Below, one piece after another: positions 13,046 to 24,350 of a DNA stretch of 64,000 bases. The stretch's first letter is position 1. Every line of letters begins with the position of its first letter. This DNA comes from Cryptomeria japonica. Taxonomy: Eukaryota; Streptophyta; Pinopsida; Cupressales; Cupressaceae. The translations under genes were made by a program, and so were the position numbers. A model generated the notes under the pieces. The model did not search any database. It had not been told where the DNA came from and was given only the letters and a program-made list of their open reading frames with translations. Location: contig NC_081412.1 in assembly GCF_030272615.1 (NCBI RefSeq), positions 139,967,747-140,031,746 on the forward strand. Reading direction: 5' to 3'.

Positions 13046-14315
13046 TTAAGTCATCGGTGTTGGGTTCTCTTCACTGGGTGAAGGAACATTTTCTTCTCCA
13101 GGCGAGTCATCACCTTTCTTTTTCCAAATCTAATTCATATATTCTCTGGTTTCCTCAACATCAACTTTCTGCTTGCCTTTCTGATCCTTGAAAGAGTTGA
13201 CCGGTTTGCTATTTTTGATCTACAAAATTTTGCTAAGTGCCCCGGTTTGTTGCAGTGGTAATAGACCATACCAGATGATATCCAAGGTCCTTCATTTCCT
13301 CTTCCAGTTCTTCTTCTGCGGTTCATAGCCACATGACCAAAGTTATTATAGAAGGTACAAGTAACATTTGTTACCTTTTCTAACTCGAATGGACTAAACC
13401 GGTTGCCATACATTCTTTGCCAGTTCAGGTTTACCCAGTTGTCAAAGTTCCTTATCTGATCACCATTTGGTCTAGGATGCATGTGTGGTACATGATTGTT
13501 TGCTCCATATCTGCACTCAATATGTATATGCCCATACATTCCACGTGTGAAGCAATGACCTTCAAACTTTCTAGACACATACCTAGCATTAGTACTGTAA
13601 TTTGCATTTATGTTAGTTTTGTCTCTACAAACATTTGCAGTATGACCAGGCTTATAACAAAGCAGACAGGTTTAAAAACCTTCTTACCGGTAGTCTTATT
13701 GACTTTAGGAGCAGTTTTGTTCTTTGTACCAGAGGATTCACCTTTTTTCAATTGTATGAAAACCAAGTCCGGAGATATCACCCTTCATTCTCTGTGATTG
13801 AATTTGTTCTTCCAGCATGGTAGAACTTTTGACGAACTTCTCCAATTTCTCATTGGTTTCAGCAAGCTTTTTGACAAGATCTTCATTATGCTTAGACAAG
13901 TTCTCTCTCAGAGATGATGCTAGCTCAAGATCTAGCTTTAGGTTCTCCTTTTCTTATGTTTCAACAATCAAGTTCTCATGTCTTTTTCCCATTTGATCTT
14001 TATAATCTCTTGATCTCTTACCTTGATAAGATCTTCAACAACTCTTTTGGCTTCCAGTTCCTAACTCATGCGGATAGTGAGACCTTCTAGCTCTCTTCTT
14101 AGATTCAGTTTCTCATTGTTCACCTTTTCAACTTCATCTGCTAAAGCTTTAATATTGTCTTCATCTGAAGAACTATTATCAGATATTTCTAACAACTTTT
14201 TAGATAGCTCTCTCCTTTTGACTTGAGAAGCTTTCAGTTTGCCCCTAAGGGATTCAACTTCATTTCTGCTAGCTTCTAGCTCTCTAGCCATCTCGAAGTA
14301 GCTCCTGTCCCCCAT
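13046..14315 (-). pseudogene. Element A ORF1: gag-like, coiled coil plus zinc knuckles
   Basis: Starts at ATG 14315 (MGDRSYFEMARELEASR) close after the primer site and ends at a stop at 13046-13048 (NPTPMT), about 420 codons with several stops. The first half is a long heptad-rich coiled coil with many Glu, Lys and Leu. The second half carries four CCHC-type zinc knuckles of the retroviral nucleocapsid kind. The first is LCYKPGHTANVC (about 13,640). The others are CFTRGMYGHIHIEC, CTFYNNFGHVAMNR and YYHCNKPGHLAKFC (13,550-13,220), which have lost one or two cysteines. It probably packaged the element RNA. The usual copia capsid domain (UBN2 type) is not obvious, so the coiled coil may replace it. 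Confidence 0.65.
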
Positions 14316-14362
14316 GGTAGTTTCAAGACTCCCTTCTAAGTGGTTAGGCTTCAAAGAAGTTA

Positions 14363-14375
14363 GGCTCTGATACCA
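14363..14375 (-). other. Element A primer-binding site (initiator Met tRNA)
   Basis: On the minus strand TGGTATCAGAGCC, two bases after the 5' LTR. This is the standard complement of the 3' end of plant initiator methionine tRNA, used by copia elements to prime minus-strand DNA. Confidence 0.9.
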
Positions 14376-14377
14376 AT

Positions 14378-15457
14378 TGATGGACTTGAAAAACACTAAG
14401 AGGGGGGGGTGTGAATCAGTGACACCAAATAAAACACTACTTCAAACACTAACCGGTAGATGAACTTAATTAAGAATTTTAAAAAAATACATGCTATCCA
14501 AAATGATATAACAACATCCACCATAACACAAGTGTTTATACGTGGAAAACCCAAATAGGTAAAAACCACAGTGAGATGAAACTCACAAGTTAACTATCTA
14601 CAGTAATAGATAACTGACTGGTTAAGGTCTTACAAAGTGCTATGCTAGGAGCGAATCTTGTTAGAGATCCCAAAGCTTGATTAGAAGCTTATACCATGTT
14701 AAGAGTACTACCCTATTAGGAGTAACCTCGTTGGAGGATTTGAGAATCCAAACTAATGGATCACCTTGTTAGAGGATTTGTACAATGAAGCTTGTTAGAG
14801 ATTACCCAATTAGGGGATTTGAATTTGTTGTAATGATTAGAAAAAAACAAGAATGGTTTGATCTATTTTGAGTAGCACAATATTTGCTTGATCAGATCAT
14901 TCTAAGTACATTCAACACTGCTCTTCTTCTTAACACTTATCACTCTTCAACAAAAACTTTCACTCTTGATGCATATCAGTATTTGCATAACATCATCTCT
15001 ATCTCTATCAGTTTCAAATGATTCACTAAGATGTCTTAATATAGACATTCAAATCTTATGTCAGCCTAAGGAAATCAAAACACAATTTCCTAGGTGTAGT
15101 GTATCTAGACAAGTAATCATAACTCATTACAAAAATGACCGCCAAGAAAACGGTGCTGGTAACTCATCACAAAATTAGATACCGGTTAGAATAGTCAATA
15201 TCGGTTGGAACAAAACATGTGAACCGTTATCCTGGAATCTTCCGCTTGATCTCCATCTTCATCTTCATCTTCATTTTGATGTCGACTTTGTGTAGCCACA
15301 TGATATCTCTTAAGCACATACTAGTTGACACAGAGTATCAGTTAGAGATAAACCAATTGAAGTTACATCGATAGTCAATGTAATCATATGTGTGTGTGAG
15401 AGTGTTTCATCAATGACAACAAGTGATGAATATATTGCAATCATCATCAAGACAACA
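14378..15457 (-). repeat. Element A 5' LTR (right), complete
   Basis: Begins TGATGGACTTG on plus and ends ...GACAACA. It contains the G-run/GTGAATCAGTG block near 14401-14420 that is common near the end of copia LTRs, and the TACGTGGAAAACCCAAATAG block near 14540. 1,080 bp long. Confidence 0.88.
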
Positions 15458-18072
15458 TGATCAACTAATCAACTCAAATATTATAAAACCTCTATGAATC
15501 TTTTCTTTAGGATTTTGTTTATCATACTACAAGCAAAGTTGGTGTTTGTTTATGGGTCATTCAAGTGTGTTATAGCTTTGATGTTGTAGTAAATTGATAG
15601 TGTGTTTGGCATATGTATAGTGAATCTTATGTATGGATGATAACCTATTTCCTTGTTCTTGACTTTACACTGTTGGTAAACATTAAGATTTTGCATTTAT
15701 TTATCATATTGTTTGAAGATCAATGTCCTTCACTTGATCATGATCAAGGCATCAATCAGGTTTCTTTCTCCCACTTCACCTATAAAACACAATCTCAATC
15801 ATATCAGTTTTAATGTGAATTGTCTTACAAGTTACACAAGCTCATTGTTTTGAATAAAAACCTTATCATACATGATAATTTAATTATAAAAAAAATCTTT
15901 ATGTTGGGGAAAATAGTTCATTTCCATCATCAACCATGAGAGGAAAGTTGTGTAATTTGTAAATATATTAAAAATTAATAGCATAACAACTTGTAAAATC
16001 CACTTACAAAGAATAATAAAAAGAGATAAAAAGATTAGAAGAAGATACATCATCCACCATAGAGAGAAATAGCACATGATGAACATGGGGAAACTCATTT
16101 GAATTAAAAAAACCCAACCCTTAAAACACCATAAAAACCTTGTGTTATTCAACAAATAAACATTTACAATACAAAACATCTATTTCAATATGAAGATTAG
16201 CACCCAACTCTAACATGCATTATTCAACCTATAACTCAACAAATGATATCATCCAACTTGGAAACTTGTCACATCTCACACATACAACCATATTACATAT
16301 TACAGTGAAGAACAAATAATAAAGAGTATATCATTTCTCATGCATGTCAGAATCTCAATCACATTATATTAGAGTAACCTTGCACAAACCCACACCTACT
16401 CTCTTAAACAATTGTCCCAAAGCTCCAATCCATAGGCAAAAGCAACTAGAAAAGAATAAAGGTTTCTCAAAACCATTATTTAAAACCATGAGCTAAGTAT
16501 TTGACATGAAAAGAGACCCAACAAATTATGGCTAGTAGTTACAAGCATCTTTCAAAAAGTTTCAAGATACTACTCATGAAATTGGTCATATAGCTTTGTT
16601 GAAGGATAAAATAGCCTAGTAGAGCATGGCATAGAAACTACCCGAGTACTAAAAGATAACAAACTTCTTCTGCATCATCATAGATTCTTTCTTACACCTC
16701 TTACAATGTCAATGTGTCATAGATTCCCTTCCACTTCGTGTCAAGTGTAATGGTGCCTTACGATATTGTCTCCCACACTATGCCTCTTACAACCAATATT
16801 ACCAAGTGTTTAGAAGAATATTCCATTCCACGTGTGCCTCCATCTCTTAGATGCGCATCCCATTTCATGACCTTTAGAGATAGACATGAAATAATATTTG
16901 CAATAGTATAATCCTAACTTGTCTTACCACATTATTTAACTAATGGAGGCCAATGGTGAAAACTTGCAAGGGATCTAGAGGTTGGGAGCATAAGAAAGAC
17001 ACACCAAGTAGGTTTGATGTAGATAAGGTCATGACAAGCCAAATGTGATATTTACAACTGAATTGTGAATGTACAATAAATATAGAAGGAAATATAAGTG
17101 AATATGAGAGATGTGTATTTTAGAGGATATTATATAAGAGAGAAAGATCTTGAAGTATTAATGATTGCACATTATAAAGTGATATAATACATATTTGATA
17201 ATTTATCATAAATTATTGTGATTGTGATGAATGTCTACATAATTTTATTTACATGGTCTATCTTCCATTGCACTAATATATAATCAATTGAAAAATTTCT
17301 AACCTTCTTCTTATCCCTTAACACTTGGGTATAAATACAATATTAGAGAGAATACAACCCAATATTTATTTGTACTCCCTCTTTCACTAACATTTATTTT
17401 TGTTGTTATGACCCTAGTGAGTAATAAAGGAAGGACAAAAATATAGAGAAAACTTTTGTAATAAGAATATATAAATATTGCAAATAGAAAGGACACTCAC
17501 TTGTTGTTTTGTGGTAATATACTTAGTTATACTTAGTTAGGTCCTATCCCATGAGAGGGGTTAGGCACCTAGGGGATGATAAATGAAAGGGAAGAGATGC
17601 AACCACTAAGGAAATGGTTTGATTGTTTTGTTATGGATGAATAAATGGTATAATTGAACTATTGTGAATGAATAAAAGGCTTAAGGAAATTACCAAACAA
17701 AAAAACTTATGGCAAAATGAGGGAATAAAAAGTTGAGAGATATATTATGGAAGTGATTGAGTTGGCTATGAAAATAAACATGAGGAAAAGAGAGTGAGAT
17801 AAGTCCAAGAAAGATATGAATACCTCAAGAGAATGGAAAAGGCTAGCAAAGCCATTTTAGAGTGTACTAGGAGGGCTACTATTGAAACTATGGATGATGA
17901 CAATTTTGAGAACACGCTACTAGGACAAACTAGTTAAAGTTAAGAATGCTATGAGGCCTATTGCTGATGTTGAGAATTCTAGGAATATTGTGAATGTTGA
18001 TATTCCATGAATAGAGGGATAGATAAGTGTTGCATCACTCATTAACAAGAACATGCTTCAAAACTCAATACC
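15458..18072. other. AT-rich spacer between elements A and G
   Basis: No recognisable domain. A short stretch at about 17,800-17,935 (plus) reads as an open, coding-looking Glu/Lys/Arg-rich peptide (RYEYLKRMEKASKAI...), but it stops quickly and has no neighbour of the same kind. Remaining ORFs look like chance. Confidence 0.5.
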
Positions 18073-18164
18073 TTTTATGCCTTGCACATCTACCCCCATC
18101 ATTTTCTTTGGCATGAAAATGCAGGTCCCCTTTTGTTGTCTTTTGTTTTCTTTTGCCTTTGTGT

Positions 18165-18655
18165 TTTAAATTTGGACACTTCAGAACCCCGGAGTTTTGA
18201 GATACCCTTTTGGTTTGTTTTTGGTCTGCTTCGAAACCCCAGAACCCCAAAGTTCCGAAGTACTCTCTATGCCTTTGTGTTTTTGTGAAGACCTTGAAAC
18301 CTTGAAGTTCAGAAGTCTTGTTTGTTTTGTTTTGGTTCAAGACCTCGAAACCCTGGAGCCCTGAAGTTCCGAAGTCTTGTCTTCTTTGTCTTATGGAAGC
18401 CTTATAATTTTGGAATCTTGGAATCCCGAGTTCTTTGTGTTTTGTTATGCTTTGGTTTGAGTTTTGGAATTTCGGAACTCCAAAATCACGGACTCACTTT
18501 GTGTTTCACCCCGAAACTCTGGAACCCTAAAGTCCTGAGGTGTCTTTTTTTGTGCGTGTCAGGACCACAGAACCCTGAAACCCTGGAGTTCTGACCTTCC
18601 CTTTGTTTTGTCTCAGGACCCTGAAACCCTGAAACCCTGAAATCCTGAGGTCGTG
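18165..18655. repeat. Array of near-palindromic CGGAACCCCGAAGTTCCGAAGT motifs, block 1 (5' LTR)
   Basis: About nine degenerate units of 25-35 bp, such as AACCCCAGAACCCCAAAGTT, separated by T/G-rich spacers (TTTTGGTTTGTTTTTGGTC). It lies upstream of the expected TATA position, in U3. CpG sites often appear as TG or CA, as expected after methylation decay. Confidence 0.7.
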
Positions 18656-18773
18656 TTTAGTGAGATAGTACGGTCATTCATTTGTGTATTCTTCATCTTT
18701 GAAACTTGAGCTCTCCCTTCACATGATTTGCTTCCTCGCTTGTTCGTGTTTTCCTCGCCACCTCGTTAGGTTG

Positions 18774-18800
18774 GTTTGTTTGTTTGTTTGTTTTTGTTTT
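18774..18800. repeat. (TTTG)n microsatellite
   Basis: Short run of TTTG units in the leader part of the 5' LTR of element G. Confidence 0.8.
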
Positions 18801-18879
18801 CTTTTTTTCGTGTCATTTAGTTAGGGTTAGATTAGATTTTTATGCTTTCAATAAAATTGGCCAATTCATTTTTCTTGCC

Positions 18880-19410
18880 TCGCAGAACCCTAGTTTCAGC
18901 ACCTCGGGATCTCGAAACCCCGAAATCCCAAAGTGCCTAAGTTTTACCCAATTCAGCGACTCGAAACCCCGAAATCCTAAAGTCCTCATTTGACAAGAGT
19001 TTTATCCATCTCGGGATTTTGGAATCCTAGAATCCCGAAATCCTTGCACCTTATAAAGTTTGACGTTTTACTCACCTCGGAACCCCAGAAACCTGGAGTT
19101 TTGAAGTCCCTTTCTTGAGACATTTTACTCACCTCGGGATTCTAGAATTCCAGAATCCTGAAGTCTATTTTTGAAATTGTTTTTCTCACCTTGGGACCTC
19201 GAAGTTTTGAAATATGCCTTTTGATGTCTTTGCCAAAACCGAAACCCCGAAGTTCCAAAGTTGGTTGTTGTTGCCCTTTCCTTAACTCGGGATCCCAAAA
19301 CCCAAGAGTCCCGAAGTTCCTTCCTACTTTTCATTTTATAACTCAGGATCTCGGAACCTCGAAATCCCAAAATTAGCTGCTTTGAAGGGTTTTATACCCC
19401 GAAGTTCCAA
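18880..19410. repeat. Near-palindromic motif array, block 2 (5' LTR)
   Basis: About ten units of the same motif (for example CTCGGGATTCTAGAATTCCA) spaced 50-65 bp apart, between the predicted transcription start and the LTR ORF. Many units contain perfect short palindromes that could fold as hairpins in RNA. Confidence 0.7.
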
Positions 19411-19481
19411 AACATGTGATGATTTGATAATATGAAGTAATAGCTAATTATTGATCTTTTCTTGCAAGATAAACTAGAGTG

Positions 19482-22400
19482 ATGGACCCATCCCCAAGAA
19501 ACAAAGGGAAAAAGGAAGAAGCAAACCTTGATAAGAAGCCAATAATAATGAAGTATCAATATCAGGGGCAGACACTCACCTCAAAGCTGGAAGATGAAGT
19601 TCAGTGGGTAATCAATACTGAGATCAGGGACATATATTGAAGATATCAAAAACCAATTGACATATGCACCTCATACCCTTGAAGCACCCTACAGGAGAAT
19701 TAAGAGATCAAGGCTGGTGGAAGTGACTAAATTCCTCCAAGCTATGCAATCACTGGAGTTGATAATGATAATTGCCCAATACTACCAGCCGGGTACAAGA
19801 CAATGTGTTGATGTAGTTGGAAATGTGATTGTAGATCTTTTGCCAGATATGATAGGAATGAATTTTGGAACACCAGTGAGGGAAGAGGTCCTAGTAACGA
19901 CTGAGGAGAAGTCCATCTCTATATTTGTGAAGAATTCTTCTAACTACAAAAGACATATCAATGAATCTTGGCTAGAAGAGCCAAGGAAGACATGACTAAA
20001 GACTACAAAGATTTTGAGAGAATTTTTTTAGGAACCTCAAAGAGACCTCATCATCATGTTGAGTAGAGCATTTGGAAAGCCAGACTACAAGCATTTTCAT
20101 ACATGGATGTTTCATTACATGCAAACAATTTTGATTGGCAAATAATATTTTGATTGGTCGCAAGTTATTTCAGATAACATTCATAATCAACTAACCATGG
20201 TCCTCCAAACAAAGAAGTTCTTCATGACTTCTTATGTCATATGGGTGGTAGCTCATGCTGGTAATTTTCCAGAGCTAAAAACTAAAGGGAAACTAGGGGA
20301 AGATCCCAAACAGAAAAGAGTGTGGGAATATTACACTCAATTGCCTATCTCTCAAACCAAACTCCATTTTAAAAGATTGAACGGATCTTTCATTTATGTT
20401 GTAATAATAAAACTAGTAGGTGATCTTGGGTACTGATTGAACCCTGAGGAAATGCAAATGGTTAAAGAATGGGGGTGTTGGTTGTTTCAAAACCAACAAT
20501 CTACCTACCTTCAGGTCAGTGGCTTTACAGGCAACCCATTCCTTCTACCAAGGTATTGTAGCAACAGAATAATTATTTTAGAATATGCGAGGCAATTGGC
20601 TAGTCTACAGGCATTGCTGACATTGAAGAAAAAGAATGGAAGTACTTTTCCTGTTTCTCTAGAACATTATACATGTCCTAATATACAGGTAGCTAAGGTG
20701 ATAGAACAAGAACTTCAAGATTTGAGCCTAGAAGAGTTCAATTATTCAAGAGAAAGATATGACCCATATGGAAAACTAAAACAAATGATGCCTATTTCTT
20801 ACAAGGGTCACAAGCCAGCCTTAGAAGATTATTGGGCTAATTTACAAGATAGCTTTGAGGCCAAAGAAAAAGGATATTACAATTTGATTGTCCCACGCAT
20901 TAGAGATTTTGAAATTGAAACAAATATTCCAAAGGAGTTAAGGGATGATGGTGGGTTGCTTGATCCTATATTCAAAGAAAAAGGAATTGATAAAAGACCC
21001 CTTACTCCTATTAGATGGTCCAACTAAGAAGAGATAGATATTGATACTGTTACTACAAAGGTTCTAGAGAGAACAATGCAATGGCTAAAATCAAGGATCT
21101 GACCAAGTGTTTCTAGGGAGAAGAAAAAGGGCAAAGCTGTTGATAACCCTCAGACCAAAGTCCACAAAGAATATGTAAGAATAATGAGGTCTGATTCGAG
21201 GAAGAATAATTCCATCGATCCTGAGGAGACAACCGTACCAATTGATAATCAGGAGTTGAAGAGGCAATTGGATGCCAAAATGAGAGAGTCTCAATTCTTG
21301 AAAACTACTATTGAACACGGGATTACCACAGGGTTACAAATCATTCCACAAGCTTCCATTACTCTCATTGTTCCTACTATTGGGATGGTTCCAGGAGAGG
21401 GAACTTCTCAAATTAAGAGTACTGAAACACAACCTCCTCGTCCTCCTTCAAAATGAAATACTACACCCCCTCCAATCCCAACCCAAGAACAAGTCATCAT
21501 CCATAATACTGAGACAAATTCTGATGAAGATGATGAACCGATTTTTGTTGTAGCAAAGAAGAGGAGAGTTGAAAATAAACAAAAGGAACCACAGGAGGAG
21601 CTTGCAATAGCTCAACTAGAAAAACAAATGGGGGTTATAGAAGAGTCAGTAGTACAAGTGCAACCAATGGAAATTAATGTACAAGTTGTGGGAGAAGAAG
21701 GATATGATGAAGGACAAGAACACGGTGAACATGTTGAACATGATGAGCAACATGAAAGGATTGTCCTTACTCCTGATGAACAAAAATATTACTTGAATAG
21801 TTAGGAGGAGATGGGAAAAGGCAGGCAGAAGAAACAGAAAAGGTATTTGAAGAAGAAATTTCAAAAAAGTTAGAGGATATAGCAAAGAAACAACAACCCA
21901 CAAAGGTACTGCAAGCTAATTTTGCTCAACAAGTTGCTCAATTCCAACAAAGGCCACCAACCCCTCTAGATCAGCAAGAAGAACAACAAGAGCACTGAGA
22001 AGAGGAGCAGGAACAAAATATAGAAGCTCACATGATTACTACAGATGTAATGGTGCATGGAGGGGAACAAGATGACATTGTGCCTCAATGGTTAAATTTT
22101 ACCTTCTAGAAGAAGGAAAAGGTTGTCCTCCCGAATATAACTTTGCAGGATGCAATTACCGAGTCTCCAAGGAGAGCAAAGAGAGAAAGAACAATTCATC
22201 ATCTATCAAGTACAGACTCAGGAGATGTAATTGCTATCATAGAAGCACTAGTTCATGATTATGAGGAAACCTCTCAAGCCACCCCTAGGTACCAAGTATC
22301 AAACATCAATTTGGGTAGACAAAATAAGTGGGGGGAGATTGATACTCTAATTGTTGCGACTTCCATTGTTCGAACAAGAATGAAGAAGGTATATATAACA

Positions 22401-23224
22401 AAAGCAGAGGTCAAGAAACAATTTAAGCAATATAAGCAATTAATCATGGAGATAGCCAAGCCTCTTTATTCTAGAATTGAAGATGGTTTTCCATCTACTT
22501 CATTGCTCCCGCGGGGTGATATCAAGGCATTGTATGAAATAAGGAAAGTGGCCACAACAGTTGAGACTTGGGAAAAATTCAGTTGAACAAAGTTAAAATG
22601 TTCCTACAAAATACAATCAAGATAGTTGAAGAAGCCTATTTTAGTGAAAATGCCCTTATTTACTATTCTGTACAATGGGAACAACAACTTCTTCAATTCT
22701 CAAAACAAGACAATATCTTGAAGAAAATCATAAGATTAGAAGAAGATGTGATTTCAAAAGAGGATTTATTGGGAGGAGAGACTATTGATAAATTACAATC
22801 ATGTATGGACATTCTAGATTTGAAGATAGAAATAATGGAGCAGAGCCGCTTCAAGGTCCTGAAAGAACATCCTCCATTCCTTGATGCACTTGAGAAATAT
22901 GAGCAATTCTTAATCAAATTGTTAGGAAAGCATGGCCACAACCTCAAATAGAATGAAGTGTTACATCAAGAGGTTGTACTCAGTAAGTGGGACTCTTATG
23001 TTGCTTATCATTTTATAGGTACTGTGGAGGTTACCGTTGACACGATGAATAGATATATGTATGTAATCTTCTAGTGTCAAGGAGTTGAGACAATAATGGA
23101 CCAAATGGTCAAAAATTCTGAGAGTATAAAGGAGATACTTAGAGTATCTAAATTTAGGATAAGTTACATTGTTGACCCACCTACCGCTTCCCTGGACTGC
23201 TTCATCAACAACTACCGGTACTAG
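19482..23224 (+). pseudogene. LTR-borne ORF of element G, copy 1 (~1,245 codons)
   Basis: Starts at ATG 19482 (MDPSPRNKGKKEEANLD) and ends with a stop at 23222-23224 (CFINNYRY), broken by stops and frameshifts. I do not recognise the family. The first 500 residues or so are globular, with VDVVGNVIVDLLPDMIGM and EWGCWLFQNQQSTYLQVSGF as good landmarks. A low-complexity linker rich in Pro, Thr and Gln follows, with a basic cluster (AKKRRVE) that could be a nuclear localisation signal. Then comes an acidic Glu/Gln/His stretch and a helical C-terminal third. No protease, RT, RNase H, integrase or zinc-knuckle motif is seen. The same ORF is in the 3' LTR with mutations at other sites, so the common ancestor was open. 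A Gag-like or accessory role is only a guess. Confidence 0.7.
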
Positions 23225-24277
23225 AAGAAGAAGTAAATGATGAACTTGTAGTTGTAAAAAGCACTGGAGCACTGTCACCACAATAAAAGCCACTACAAAT
23301 GAGCCTTCAACTGGAGCTGCATTTAATACTTACTTTTTGAGTATTCCTTTTGCATGATTCGAAGTTCTTGTTATTGGGGCATCGTTTTGGAAGTGAACAT
23401 TGTGTACTAGTTTAGTAGCACTTAACTAGAGTTCACAGACAACGACTTGCATGTCGACTACAACTCCTCCTTTTGTAATCCTATTTTGTAGGCATGGTGC
23501 CTTCCTAGAATGTAGGGTTAAACTCTATAAATTGTAGAATTTGGGCCATTTTGAGGGTCTGCGAATTGATGATTCAAGGCTAGTTAGTTAGTAAATTCAA
23601 AGAAGTTTTCTCTCACAAACTCTTGAAATATTGTTATTCATTTTACAAAGTTTAATGCAAAGCAACTTTTGGATTGCTTGATCTACAGTACGTGTTCTCT
23701 TGGTTACAATTCTTCATAGTTTGGTATCGTCTTCCATTTGTATCAGCACTTTGTCCTTCCAATTATATTGTTTTGTGAATCATATTATGCATGTTAATGG
23801 TATATGAGGAGTGAAGCGGTATAAGAGTTATATGATCTTGTGATATTCATTTCCGTTTATATGTGAGTTGTTTGACTTTGCATATTTGTTGGAACTTTAC
23901 GTTGAATGTTGATCAAGTGTTATTGATAGTACCTTCATGTGATAAACTAACTTCGTAGTTCACCCAGTTGTTATGTATTGATCTCTTTATCTTCTATTGT
24001 TACCTTAGCCTATCTTTTGATATTTCTTTGAATTGGAGTCAAGAATTTTGAAATACCTAACCCCAAAAGAGATAAAGAACTCTACTTGTAGTTACGATCA
24101 GCAAGCCCCTTAATAGGTACAACTATGTCAACCACTGAGTTACCCAAATTCATTGTGACCCAACTTTAGAGACCTTGGAGTAATTAGTATTTCAAGATTG
24201 ATTAATTTTTAGGAGAGGTGGTATACAATTCATATTCTACATAACTATTGGTGAGTGTGTCAAAAGACCTGTCAACA
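23225..24277 (+). other. Non-coding 3' part of the 5' LTR of element G
   Basis: About 1.05 kb between the LTR ORF and the primer site, repeated in the 3' LTR at 37076-42979 around insertions F and B2. No ORF with recognisable features. The right copy begins to diverge after 42979. Confidence 0.6.
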
Positions 24278-24282
24278 AAAAC

Positions 24283-24301
24283 TGGCGCTAGAGGGTGGGT
24301 C
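24283..24301 (+). other. Element G primer-binding site
   Basis: TGGCGCTAGAGGGTGGGTC, five bases after the CA end of the 5' LTR. The TGGCGC start is typical of plant Ty3/gypsy primer sites. I do not assign the tRNA, since the remaining bases would need matching to a tRNA set. Confidence 0.7.
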
Positions 24302-24350
24302 ATCAGTAGATTACATTAAATTACCAATAACTACAACAACGTGATATAAC

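Larger units (their letters stand above)
3152..15457 (-). mobile_element. Element A: pol-less copia-like LTR retrotransposon
   Basis: Two direct repeats of about 1.08 kb (3152-4239 and 14378-15457) flank a 10.1 kb interior. The interior carries a primer-binding site next to the right repeat and a polypurine tract next to the left one, so the element reads on the minus strand. Coding content is a zinc-knuckle gag-like ORF1 and a large unrecognised ORF2. I found no protease, integrase, reverse transcriptase or RNase H. Removing insertion B1 (4724-9649) leaves an element of about 7.4 kb. The left LTR lacks its outer 55 bp or so, so the target duplication cannot be checked. LTR divergence by eye is about 5%. 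This is a non-autonomous element, probably served by a copia family such as D. Confidence 0.85.
18073..24277 (+). repeat. Element G 5' LTR, 6.2 kb
   Basis: Matches 31908-42979 from TTATGCCTTGCACAT to TTTCAAGATTG (24200); the last 77 bp have no partner because the 3' LTR is cut short. Ends ...CTGTCAACA five bases before the primer site. It contains a motif array, an ORF of about 1,245 codons and about 1 kb of downstream non-coding sequence. Compared with the 3' LTR it lacks 42 bp holding the TATA box (junction 18676/18677). Confidence 0.82.

Noticed and set aside
18065-19376. Several open frames in the G LTR with repeated Asn-Pro and Phe-Arg-Ser words
   Set aside because: They come from the near-palindromic motif array read in different frames on both strands; the real ORF starts later, at 19482.
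21646-21903. Hydrophobic minus-strand frame that looks like a membrane protein (also at 35503-35739)
   Set aside because: It is the antisense of the Glu/Gln/His-rich part of the LTR ORF; antisense of GAA/GAT codons gives Phe, Leu and Ile.
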